Shown: piece after piece, positions 1 through 5,981 of the stretch
Position numbering within the stretch: the stretch's first letter is position 1
How the letters are laid out: every line of letters begins with the position of its first letter
The notes under the pieces: generated by a model
Told to the model about the DNA's origin: nothing
The model's input: only the letters and a program-made list of their open reading frames with translations
Database searches by the model: none
Source: an uncultured Treponema sp.
Lineage (GTDB): Bacteria > Spirochaetota > Spirochaetia > Treponematales > Treponemataceae
Length of the DNA: 6,985 bases
NCBI GenBank assembly: GCA_937890485.1
Contig: CALBXN010000146.1
Span: 1 to 6,985, forward strand
Direction: 5' to 3'
Made by a program: the position numbers and the translations under genes

Positions 1-378
1 ACGGAATTCTTTAAAAATGGCGTAATTAAAAAATTGCTAAAGGTGGATGATATTCCGGAGCCGGAAGAAGATGACACCGAAATTGAAGAAATCGAAGAAA
101 AGAAGACAAAAAAAGAAGTCTTTAAAAATGGCAAAAAATCTTCATTATTTAAAAGAAAAGACACTTCTGATGACGACCTAGAAGACGAAGAACCAGAAGT
201 TGAAATTGCCGAGGATGATTTCGTAGAATCTAAGAAAGCAAAATTAACCAAACAACCGAAAAAAGTAAAAGAGCCAAAGCAACCAAAGCAAAAACCAGAG
301 AAACCGGTAAAATCAAAATCTTCTAAAAAGAAGAAAGGAAAAGATATTAGCATTGACATTAGAATAATTAAAATATAA
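1..378 (+). CDS. C-terminal part of an unrecognised, highly charged low-complexity protein
   Basis: The frame is open to the left edge, so this is the 3' end of a longer gene; the TTG at 34 and any other internal start are unlikely to be real. About 125 residues are visible. They are dominated by acidic runs (PEPEEDD, DDDLEDEEPE), then lysine/proline-rich runs (KEPKQPKQKPEKP, SSKKKKGK), and end in a short hydrophobic-alternating tail, DISIDIRIIKI. Such composition indicates a disordered, charged tail rather than a folded enzyme domain. The tetrapeptide FKNG occurs twice, and the DNA beneath it is an exact 14-base repeat (8-21 and 119-132), 37 codons apart and in frame. I do not recognise the family and assign no function. 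A rho-independent terminator follows the stop codon, so this is the last gene of its transcript. Confidence 0.7.
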   Translation, partial: TEFFKNGVIKKLLKVDDIPEPEEDDTEIEEIEEKKTKKEVFKNGKKSSLFKRKDTSDDDLEDEEPEVEIAEDDFVESKKAKLTKQPKKVKEPKQPKQKPEKPVKSKSSKKKKGKDISIDIRIIKI

Positions 379-392
379 AATAAGGGTAAATC

Positions 393-431
393 AATCCACT
401 TGTAAAAAAAATTTGCAAGTGGATTTTTTTT
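393..431 (+). terminator. Rho-independent terminator after the charged-tail gene
   Basis: A perfect 10-bp stem (393-402 with 416-425) encloses a 13-base A-rich loop and runs directly into eight T (424-431). It lies 14 bases past the stop codon of the left-edge gene. The T tract overlaps the stop codon of the convergent lipoprotein gene (430-432). On the minus strand the stem is followed by a much weaker T stretch, so any bidirectional function is uncertain. Confidence 0.85.
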
Positions 432-1023
432 ACATTTGTGAAAGCAATTCCAAAAGTGAAGCTAATTTATGACCATATTGCTTATCACTAGCCCAAGTTC
501 CTGCTAATTCATAAACCGTTGGAGCCTTTCCTCTTGGATTTACATATTTATATCTAGAATCAATTAATTTTCCATTTAGTTTTCTAGTTGTACCATAAGC
601 ATGAAGATGCTGAATATGAGCTACTACACCGTCTTTTTCTGTAGCAAAAACCAATCCCCTATTTTTTGCATCTATTGCACCTAATCCACAAAAATTATTC
701 ATATCAGGAGTTACTAAAAGACCAAATTTCAAAAAACCTGTTTCTAAACACATTTGCACAAAAGCCACATCAGAATTTATACCTTCAAATTTTGCTTGCT
801 CAATATAAAACTTGGCTAAACGCTTAGCTTTGGCAATATCGCCAGTGGGATTTTTTAAAGCAAAAAATTTTACAAGTTGCTCTTCAGATTTTATTCCAAA
901 ATCATCAATAAGGATTGAACAATTATGTTTTTCTTGAAAAAATTTTGTTTGGCATCCTGTAAAAATCACACAGATAAAAAATAACGAAAGTACTAAAATT
1001 TTTGAAAAAAAGTTCTTCTTCAT
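430..1023 (-). CDS. Lipoprotein with glucosaminidase (GH73/FlgJ-like) domain
   Basis: Protein of 197 residues. It begins with a type II signal peptide: MKKNFFSK, a hydrophobic stretch (about 9-21) and a lipobox FTGC, with C24 the predicted lipidated cysteine. The mature protein should therefore be membrane-anchored in the envelope. From about residue 45 it resembles the mannosyl-glycoprotein endo-beta-N-acetylglucosaminidase family, which cuts the N-acetylglucosamine to N-acetylmuramic acid bond of peptidoglycan. Visible landmarks are the LETGF motif with E94 as the probable general acid, NNFCGLG (110-115) and the closing ASDKQYGHKLASLL (178-191). The length suits a single catalytic domain without cell-wall-binding repeats. 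Likely roles are cell-wall turnover or helping structures through the wall; no neighbour points to a flagellar role. There is no clear Shine-Dalgarno before the ATG; see the promoter entry. Family is fairly sure, exact substrate and role are inference. Confidence 0.82.
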   Translation of the reverse strand: MKKNFFSKILVLSLFFICVIFTGCQTKFFQEKHNCSILIDDFGIKSEEQLVKFFALKNPTGDIAKAKRLAKFYIEQAKFEGINSDVAFVQMCLETGFLKFGLLVTPDMNNFCGLGAIDAKNRGLVFATEKDGVVAHIQHLHAYGTTRKLNGKLIDSRYKYVNPRGKAPTVYELAGTWASDKQYGHKLASLLELLSQM

Positions 1024-1029
1024 GAATTT

Positions 1030-1058
1030 ATTATAAATTTTTTTTCCAGAAATTACAA
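1030..1058 (-). promoter_or_regulatory. Candidate promoter of the lipoprotein gene, very close to its ATG
   Basis: On the minus strand there is TTGTAA (1058-1053), a 17-base spacer and a perfect TATAAT (1035-1030). Transcription would start about at 1022-1024, on or next to the ATG (1023-1021), and no Shine-Dalgarno is visible. If the promoter is real, the mRNA is leaderless or nearly so. The region is AT-rich, so a chance match is possible. Confidence 0.4.
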
Positions 1059-1089
1059 TTATTTAATATTTTAGATTGATAATAAAGGT

Positions 1090-1776
1090 ATGTATACCAA
1101 TTATTATAACTATCAAAGAAATGGAAATCAACCTGAAATTAGAGAAAAACTTGAACGATATGGAATTGATATTATGTCAGTTCAAGAATTAGTAATGTTA
1201 ATTTTAGGCTCTGGGATAAAAAATTATCCAGTGGAAAAAATTAGCCAAAAGGTTGCTTATGAAATTATGAGCAAATCACCAGAAAAACTTTTTACTAGGT
1301 TACAAAAAATAAAGGGCGTTGGAAAAAGTAAAGCAAGTTTGATTTGTGCAGCTGTTGAACTTGGGAAAAGAATATTTAATTCAACAAAATGTAAAATTTC
1401 TTCTCCTGAAGATTTAATTCCATTAGTAAAACATTACACTTTAGAAAAAGTAGAATATTTTATTGCAGTTGCCTTAAATGGTTCACACGAAATAATTGAC
1501 ATAAGGGAAATTTGCAAAGGAGCATCTAACAAAGCAGTTATACAACCTCGTGGAGTTTTTTCAGAATTACTGTGTAAAAATGCAGCCGCCGTAATTTTTG
1601 TTCACAATCATCCTTCCGGAAATACAGAACCGTCACCTGCTGACATTGAAATAACTAAACGATTAATAAAAGGAAGTGAAATTCTTGGTATTAAAACCTT
1701 AGATCACATAATTATTGGAATTGAAGATTACTTTAGTTTTACAACAGAAGGATTAATAAAAGAACTTATCGAATAA
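1090..1776 (+). CDS. radC: RadC-family JAB/JAMM-domain protein (UPF0758)
   Basis: Protein of 228 residues, the normal length for the family. Residues about 15-95 form the N-terminal helical region with a helix-hairpin-helix-like segment, IKGVGKSKASLICAAVELGKR (74-94). Residues about 103-228 are the RadC JAMM domain. Its metal-site motif is H172-N-H174-P-S-G followed by S182 and D185, and E122 in VEYFIAVALNG is the probable JAMM glutamate, 50 residues upstream. The closing LDHIIIG is also typical. JAMM domains elsewhere are metallopeptidases, but the biochemical role of RadC is unsettled, and the old DNA-repair assignment is doubtful. The usual PRE(V/I) before the last helix reads PRGVF here (G155). 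The AAAGG before ATG 1090 is only one base away, an unusually short spacing. An in-frame stop at 1072-1074 excludes an upstream start, and the next in-frame ATG would delete part of the domain. It is divergent from the lipoprotein gene (66-base gap). Confidence 0.93.
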   Translation: MYTNYYNYQRNGNQPEIREKLERYGIDIMSVQELVMLILGSGIKNYPVEKISQKVAYEIMSKSPEKLFTRLQKIKGVGKSKASLICAAVELGKRIFNSTKCKISSPEDLIPLVKHYTLEKVEYFIAVALNGSHEIIDIREICKGASNKAVIQPRGVFSELLCKNAAAVIFVHNHPSGNTEPSPADIEITKRLIKGSEILGIKTLDHIIIGIEDYFSFTTEGLIKELIE

Positions 1777-1786
1777 CATCGTGTAC

Positions 1787-1815
1787 TTGTCATCTTGTAA
1801 AATATTGTGTATAAT
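1787..1815 (+). promoter_or_regulatory. Sigma-70-type promoter of efp
   Basis: TTGTCA (1787-1792), a 17-base spacer and a perfect TATAAT (1810-1815) lie between the radC stop and the efp start. This predicts a start near 1822 and a leader of roughly 27 bases carrying the TGAGGA ribosome binding site at 1837-1842, six bases before ATG 1849. It suggests efp is transcribed independently of radC, a few bases downstream of the radC stop. Confidence 0.75.
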
Positions 1816-1848
1816 TTTATAAAACTATTGTTATTGTGAGGAATCCCG

Positions 1849-2412
1849 ATGATTAGAGGCGGCGACATTGCAAAAGGTACAGTTCTACTTATAAAAAATG
1901 CACCATATTTGGTTGTAGAACGTGAATTTGTAAATCCTGGAAAAGGAACAGCTTTTGCTCGCGTAAAAATGAAGAACTTAAAAGATGGTTCTGTATTGAC
2001 ACAAACTATCAAAACACCTGATATGGTAGAAGATGCTGTCGTAGATACAGTACAAGGACAATATCAGTATTCAGATGGTGAAAATTATATCTTTATGGAT
2101 ACAACATCATTTGAAACAGTTAATGTTCCTACAAGTTTGAACGAAGACTTGAAATACTATCTCAAAGAAGGTGAAGAATATCCTATTCTTATCTTTAATG
2201 AAGAAGCTATCGATGTAAAAATTCCACAAAAAATGATTTTTACTGTAGCAGAAAGCGAAAACTATGTAAAAGGAGATACAGTTTCTGGAGCAACAAAACC
2301 TATCATCACAGAAACAGGTCTTACAGTTAGAGTTCCTTTGTTTATCAAGCAAGATGAAAAAATTATGGTTAACACAGAATCTAACGAATACGTAGAAAGA
2401 GTTAATAACTAA
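1849..2412 (+). CDS. efp: Translation elongation factor P
   Basis: Protein of 187 residues, the standard EF-P length. EF-P binds the ribosome between the P and E sites and relieves stalling at proline runs. The N-terminal KOW-like domain covers about 1-62 and carries the tip loop NPGKGTAFAR. K32 lies where E. coli EF-P has the lysine that is beta-lysylated, so modification is plausible; the modifying enzymes are not in the window. Two OB-fold domains follow. The C-terminal one has the family signature: VPLFI (162-166), then EKIMVNTESNEY with Y181 and R184 near the end. The start is fixed by TGAGGA at 1837-1842, six bases upstream, and by the family length. It is probably monocistronic, with its own promoter and a terminator 27 bases after the stop. 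Confidence 0.97.
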   Translation: MIRGGDIAKGTVLLIKNAPYLVVEREFVNPGKGTAFARVKMKNLKDGSVLTQTIKTPDMVEDAVVDTVQGQYQYSDGENYIFMDTTSFETVNVPTSLNEDLKYYLKEGEEYPILIFNEEAIDVKIPQKMIFTVAESENYVKGDTVSGATKPIITETGLTVRVPLFIKQDEKIMVNTESNEYVERVNN

Positions 2413-2439
2413 GATAATTTAATTCTTTTTTTTCAGAAC

Positions 2440-2486
2440 ACACCGTAAACATTTGTTTTATACAACTTGTTTTACGGTGTTTTTTT
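2440..2486 (+). terminator. Rho-independent terminator of efp
   Basis: A perfect 10-bp stem (2440-2449 with 2471-2480) around a 21-base loop is followed by T2480-T2486. It begins 27 bases after the efp stop. The long loop is unusual but the stem and T tract are convincing. Confidence 0.85.
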
Positions 2487-2596
2487 GTTTAAAAATTTGC
2501 TATTCTTTCTAAAAAATCTAATATATCTAAAATTACAAAAAATGTTAGTGCCTATTTTTTTTTCTATTTTTTTCTAAATAATTTACACATAATAGA

Positions 2597-2623
2597 TTTA
2601 CAAATTAAAAGTAATATTATAAA
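2597..2623 (+). promoter_or_regulatory. Weak candidate promoter for the winged-helix regulator
   Basis: TTTACA (2597-2602) and TATAAA (2618-2623) are separated by only 15 bases, below the usual 16-18. The spacer from 2487 to 2664 is so AT-rich that such matches are expected by chance. If used, the transcript would start near 2630, inside the hairpin described separately. No better promoter is visible in this spacer, which otherwise holds only T-rich low-complexity sequence. Confidence 0.2.
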
Positions 2624-2626
2624 CTT

Positions 2627-2656
2627 AAAAATGGTTTTAGAATAAACCATTTTTTT
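2627..2656 (+). terminator. Terminator-like hairpin just upstream of the regulator start
   Basis: An 11-bp perfect stem (2627-2637 with 2644-2654) with a 6-base loop ends in a T run (2650-2656). It is A/T-rich with two G-C pairs, so weaker than the other terminators here. It sits 20 bases before the TTG start at 2677 and about 145 bases past the efp terminator, so it ends no visible gene. It could be a backup terminator for efp, an attenuator in the regulator's leader, or a 5' stabilising hairpin. The hairpin is seen; its function is inference. Confidence 0.5.
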
Positions 2657-2665
2657 ATTAAAAGT

Positions 2666-2671
2666 TGAGGA
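2666..2671 (+). promoter_or_regulatory. Ribosome binding site that fixes a TTG start
   Basis: TGAGGA (2666-2671) lies five bases before the TTG at 2677. This argues for TTG 2677 as the true start. The alternative in-frame TTG at 2665 overlaps this site itself and has no ribosome binding site of its own. Confidence 0.7.
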
Positions 2672-2676
2672 TTTTA

Positions 2677-3459
2677 TTGAAAGTTATAGTATTTAGTCAA
2701 TCAAAATTATTTATTAAAGTAACAAATTTAACATGTAATGAATTAGACTGTATTGCAATCAATATTTGTAATAAAACATCTCTAGACAATTTATTAACAA
2801 ACCAAGAGATAAACCTTTTGATAATTGATTGTGATATATTTAGACCAATAAAATATAATATATTAGAATATATAAAAACTTTAAGTCCTAATACATATTG
2901 TCTTGTTGTAGAAACATCTTTACATGAAATAGATAAAGATACATTACTAGCTCAAATTTCGAAACAATGTATGCTACAAGAAATATATTTTTATCAACAG
3001 TTTGTAAAATTGTTTTATCATAACTATTGGAATGAGACCGAAAAAAAAATATTACAAAAAGAAAATTCAATATGTGATAATAATGAACAAACAATAAATT
3101 ACAATGATTTATATACGGTTGATGAAAATGGAATTGCAATAATAAAAGAAAATAATCCAGAAGCTTACGAAGATAGTATTGTCTTAGGATTTGGAGATAA
3201 TTTTCATACCGAAGTTGACAATTACAGAGGATTAGAACCTACTAGTATAAAAATATTAGAATACCTAAAAGCAAATATCAATAAACCAATTTCCATAAAC
3301 AATTTAAGCACACATATTTGGGGAGAATTTAATATATCAAAACGCAATGCAATTTATGTATACATCAGAAAAATTAGATTATTTATAGGTGACAATTTAG
3401 ATGTTCCCCAAAAATTAATAAAATGCAGGAAAGGTTTTTACGTCCTTAAACAAATATAA
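2677..3459 (+). CDS. Orphan regulator: degenerate receiver-like domain plus OmpR-type winged helix
   Basis: Protein of 260 residues from TTG 2677. The start is chosen from the TGAGGA five bases upstream and because the protein then opens with the strand KVIVFSQSK, as response regulators do. Residues 1 to about 115 look like a receiver domain: an INLLIIDCDIF strand with D51/D53 near the phospho-acceptor position and a later LVVET strand. However, the acidic pair after strand 1 is replaced by FSQS, and no conserved lysine near the end is seen, so normal phosphorylation is unlikely. Residues about 116-180 are a poorly conserved, asparagine-rich linker. Residues about 184-260 resemble the Trans_reg_C winged helix: TSIKILEYL, a putative recognition helix SKRNAIYVYIRKIR (221-234) and a wing KLIKCRKGFYVL (246-257). 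No histidine kinase is adjacent. It probably binds DNA as a transcription regulator; targets are unknown. It is convergent with the chemotaxis operon, with no evidence of a link. Confidence 0.75.
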   Translation: MKVIVFSQSKLFIKVTNLTCNELDCIAINICNKTSLDNLLTNQEINLLIIDCDIFRPIKYNILEYIKTLSPNTYCLVVETSLHEIDKDTLLAQISKQCMLQEIYFYQQFVKLFYHNYWNETEKKILQKENSICDNNEQTINYNDLYTVDENGIAIIKENNPEAYEDSIVLGFGDNFHTEVDNYRGLEPTSIKILEYLKANINKPISINNLSTHIWGEFNISKRNAIYVYIRKIRLFIGDNLDVPQKLIKCRKGFYVLKQI

Positions 3460-3460
3460 T

Positions 3461-3500
3461 GCCTTCTCAAAATTAAATAATTTTTGAATTTTGAGAAGGC
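3461..3500. terminator. Shared hairpin between convergent regulator and cheY
   Basis: A perfect 14-bp inverted repeat (3461-3474 with 3487-3500) with a 12-base loop starts one base after the regulator stop and ends 19 bases before the cheY stop. T stretches on both sides are short and interrupted, so it is not a textbook intrinsic terminator in either direction. Its position between convergent genes suggests bidirectional transcript end formation. Confidence 0.75.
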
Positions 3501-3519
3501 TTAAATTTATAAGCACTAC

Positions 3520-3954
3520 TTATTTTACAGCAGAACCAATTCTTTCTAAAACCTTTTTTCTATCAAGAGGTTTTACGATATAGTTTTTTGCACCTAAAAG
3601 TAAAGATTTTTTTACAAGTTCTTCTTTACCTAAAGCACTAATCATTACAACTTTTGCATTCTTATCAAATGCCATAATTTGTTCAAGTGCTGTAATTCCG
3701 TCCATTCTAGGCATTGTAATATCCATTGTTACAACATCTACATTTGGATATAAATCTTTGTATTTATCAACACCTTCTTTTCCATCACTAGCAGTTGCAA
3801 CAATTTCATATCCTTCACTAGATAAAATTTGACCAATTTGTTTTGCAACAAACATTGAATCATCAACAACTAATACTCTTATTTTTGAACCATCAACTTT
3901 AACACCTTCTGGTGGTCTCTCATTTATGGATGGAAAATCTTGTTTTGTTTTCAT
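3520..3954 (-). CDS. cheY: Chemotaxis response regulator CheY
   Basis: Protein of 144 residues with a single receiver domain and no output domain. It accepts phosphate from CheA and, phosphorylated, acts on the flagellar switch. All key residues are present: acidic pair D31-D32 in VLVVDDS, phospho-acceptor D78 in TMDITMPRMDG, S106 in VMISA, and K128 in YIVKPL. It is longer than the roughly 128-residue E. coli protein because of an N-terminal extension of about 24 residues (MKTKQDFPSINERPPEG and on) before the first strand. The start is supported by AGGAG at 3965-3961, six bases upstream. It is the last gene of the che operon, 14 bases after cheX, whose product is expected to dephosphorylate it. 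Confidence 0.95.
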   Translation of the reverse strand: MKTKQDFPSINERPPEGVKVDGSKIRVLVVDDSMFVAKQIGQILSSEGYEIVATASDGKEGVDKYKDLYPNVDVVTMDITMPRMDGITALEQIMAFDKNAKVVMISALGKEELVKKSLLLGAKNYIVKPLDRKKVLERIGSAVK

Positions 3955-3968
3955 AAAATACTCCTTAT

Positions 3969-4433
3969 CTACATTCTCTCTCTGATAGCTACATTTATTT
4001 CAATTTTACCTTGAGCAGTAATTAAAGGTACAATTAAAGCTTCAACTTGATGATTAGCAATTTCCATTTTTTCACCATAAAACAAGGCTGGTGGAGTTAA
4101 GTCAAATTTGAATCCCAACTCATGTAATTTTGTAACTGCTTGAGCTGTAACAATATTTGCCAACTCTGTAATAGTTGCCTTTGCAAGTTCATCAAATTTT
4201 TCTATTTTTTCCATATTCATTGTAGAAGCAATATTTAATGCAGTCTCCATTGACATATCAAATAATACACGACCTTCTACATCACCAGCAAGACCAACTA
4301 AAGCAGCAACTCCCATTACAGGCATCGAAGTTGATTTCAGATATAAATCACCACGTTTTACTTCGCCTCCAAGGACTTCTGTTAAAACACTAAAAGCAGT
4401 TTCAACAAACGGGTTAATATATTCTACTCTCAT
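3969..4433 (-). CDS. cheX: CheY-P phosphatase CheX
   Basis: Protein of 154 residues of the CheC/CheX/FliY family, close to the usual CheX length. CheX removes phosphate from CheY-P and so resets the motor signal; spirochaetes use it in place of CheZ. The single active-site motif ExxN is visible as E90-L-A-N93 in the helix TITELANIVTAQAV, as in CheX; CheC has two such motifs. The region VMGVAALVGLAGDVEGRVLFDM (39-60) is also typical of the fold. A strong AGGAGG (4445-4440) lies six bases before ATG 4433. It sits between the CheW fusion gene (16-base gap) and cheY (14-base gap), the treponemal order. Confidence 0.93.
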   Translation of the reverse strand: MRVEYINPFVETAFSVLTEVLGGEVKRGDLYLKSTSMPVMGVAALVGLAGDVEGRVLFDMSMETALNIASTMNMEKIEKFDELAKATITELANIVTAQAVTKLHELGFKFDLTPPALFYGEKMEIANHQVEALIVPLITAQGKIEINVAIRERM

Positions 4434-4449
4434 AAAAAACCTCCTAAAT

Positions 4450-5973
4450 TTATTTAGTATATACAGAAATATTTTCTATAAGTTTTTCAGACCATTGCAT
4501 CTTTCCTGCAAGACTTTCATTTTCTCCAAGAATCATAATTCCATTTCCTTTTAACCTATCTTCAAAATCTAAAAGAACATTGTTTTGAGATTCTTCTGAT
4601 AAGAAAGAAAGTACATCTCTACAGAAAATTAAATCTGCATTTGGCAATGAATTTGTATTTGTACAATCGTGATACTCAAACATAATCATGTCTTTTATTT
4701 CTGGAATAAATACATATGAACCAGAAACATTCTGTATTAAAAATTCAGAAAACCAACTTGAAGAATATTCTTCTGGAACTGTTAACAAAGAAGCATTTGA
4801 AACATTCAATAAATCAATATCTTGGGCATAGATTCTAATTCGAGAATCTGGATAACGTTTTTTTAGAACACATGCTAAACTATAGGTTTCATAACCTTTA
4901 TCACAACCTGGATTCCAAACAACAATTTGCTTTGCAACATTTTCTGGTAAACATCCCATGATACGATTGGCATATTCTTCTGACCAAAATTCACCAGTAT
5001 TTTCTGAATAAAACCCTTTCAAAAACTCATCAGCTGATTGTTCAGTATTTAACTGAGAATTTTCAACACCTTTTTCATCTTGCCAAGCAATAAAACGAGA
5101 TTTTGTCCATGCAGAATTTATATCTGTAACATAAAATTTCTTTAGTGATTTTAATTCGTCAACAATAAAATCATAATCCAAAGTAGTTGGTTGAATCGGT
5201 GATTTTATTTCAAAATCTTGTCTTTCTTGAGAAAAATCGAGAGGTGAATCACCTTGAATATTTTGGCTAATTATCGAAGAAACTGTAGGTACTTCACTTT
5301 CATCTGTATCAGTTGTAAGTTGTTGTTCTGTATTCACAGGTTCTCTAATGGTTGGAATTTCTTGACGCTTTATCACCTGTGGAGACTGTACTTCCTTATC
5401 AATTTGAGGTAATTTTGATACCGAAAGTTTTGGAGTATTTTCAGATAATTCACTTTCTGTTTTAGGTTTATTAGAAAAAATACGACCAATATCCAACAAA
5501 ACATAAAGTCTATTTTCACTTTCTACAATTCCATAAATATATTTAATATTGATATCACCAAAAAGTGGATGAGGTGGCTGAATTGAGGATTTTTGTATCC
5601 CAACAACTTTATCAATTCCATCAACAACAATTCCAAAAATATTATCATCGATAGAAACAATAATCATATTTTCAATTTGATTATCTTTACGTTCTTCAAC
5701 TTCAATATTAAAAAACAAACGCAAGTCTATGATTGGAATAATTTCACCACGAAGATTGTAAACCCCTAAAACAAAAGGAGCTGTATTAGGAACATAAGTA
5801 AATCTGCCAGCTTTTGCAATTTCTTTTACACTCATAATATCAATAGCGTAATCTTTACCAGAAAGAGAAAAAGTTACCATTTTAAAATCAACATTTGCAA
5901 TGTTTTTTTCTTTTTCGTCTGATATTTGCTCCGCTGCCATAACTTGTGCTAATTGTTTTTGTATGTTTTCCAT
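4450..5973 (-). CDS. cheW: CheW coupling protein fused to a CheR-like domain
   Basis: Protein of 507 residues, about three times a plain CheW. Residues about 28-168 are a CheW domain (MVTFSLSGKDYAIDIMSVKEI, VLGVYNLRGEIIPIIDL at 68-84, GIVVDGIDKVVGI), which couples CheA to chemoreceptors. Residues about 170-265 are a Ser/Pro/Glu/Gln-rich, probably disordered linker. Residues about 268-507 resemble the CheR methyltransferase: VVWNPGCDKGYETYSLA (351-367) at the SAM motif, YAQDIDLL (382-389), LIFCRDVLSFLS (448-459) and IMILGENESL (479-488). The segment between the DID motif and LIFCRD is shorter than in CheR, so the receptor-pentapeptide-binding beta-subdomain may be reduced, and the SAM motif departs from the usual CSTGEEPYS. 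It may therefore be structural rather than catalytic. CheW-CheR-like proteins are known in treponemes. AGGTGA (5983-5978) overlaps the cheA stop, implying coupled translation. CheW part certain; CheR-like activity open. Confidence 0.9.
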   Translation of the reverse strand: MENIQKQLAQVMAAEQISDEKEKNIANVDFKMVTFSLSGKDYAIDIMSVKEIAKAGRFTYVPNTAPFVLGVYNLRGEIIPIIDLRLFFNIEVEERKDNQIENMIIVSIDDNIFGIVVDGIDKVVGIQKSSIQPPHPLFGDINIKYIYGIVESENRLYVLLDIGRIFSNKPKTESELSENTPKLSVSKLPQIDKEVQSPQVIKRQEIPTIREPVNTEQQLTTDTDESEVPTVSSIISQNIQGDSPLDFSQERQDFEIKSPIQPTTLDYDFIVDELKSLKKFYVTDINSAWTKSRFIAWQDEKGVENSQLNTEQSADEFLKGFYSENTGEFWSEEYANRIMGCLPENVAKQIVVWNPGCDKGYETYSLACVLKKRYPDSRIRIYAQDIDLLNVSNASLLTVPEEYSSSWFSEFLIQNVSGSYVFIPEIKDMIMFEYHDCTNTNSLPNADLIFCRDVLSFLSEESQNNVLLDFEDRLKGNGIMILGENESLAGKMQWSEKLIENISVYTK

Positions 5974-5981
5974 CCTATCAC

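Noticed and set aside
34..36. TTG at 34 as the start of the left-edge gene
   Set aside because: The frame continues to base 1 with similar lysine-rich composition and an FKNG copy, and no ribosome binding site precedes the TTG.
1728..2012. Minus-strand open frame across the end of radC and the start of efp
   Set aside because: It overlaps two well-identified genes in antisense and its translation resembles no protein.
2107..2352. Minus-strand open frame inside efp
   Set aside because: Antisense to a confirmed gene, with Cys/Phe-rich composition typical of shadow translation.
2665..2676. TTG at 2665 as start of the winged-helix regulator
   Set aside because: It overlaps the TGAGGA site that serves TTG 2677 and has no site of its own.
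2888..3139. Minus-strand open frame inside the regulator gene
   Set aside because: Phe/Tyr/His-rich shadow translation of AT-rich coding sequence.
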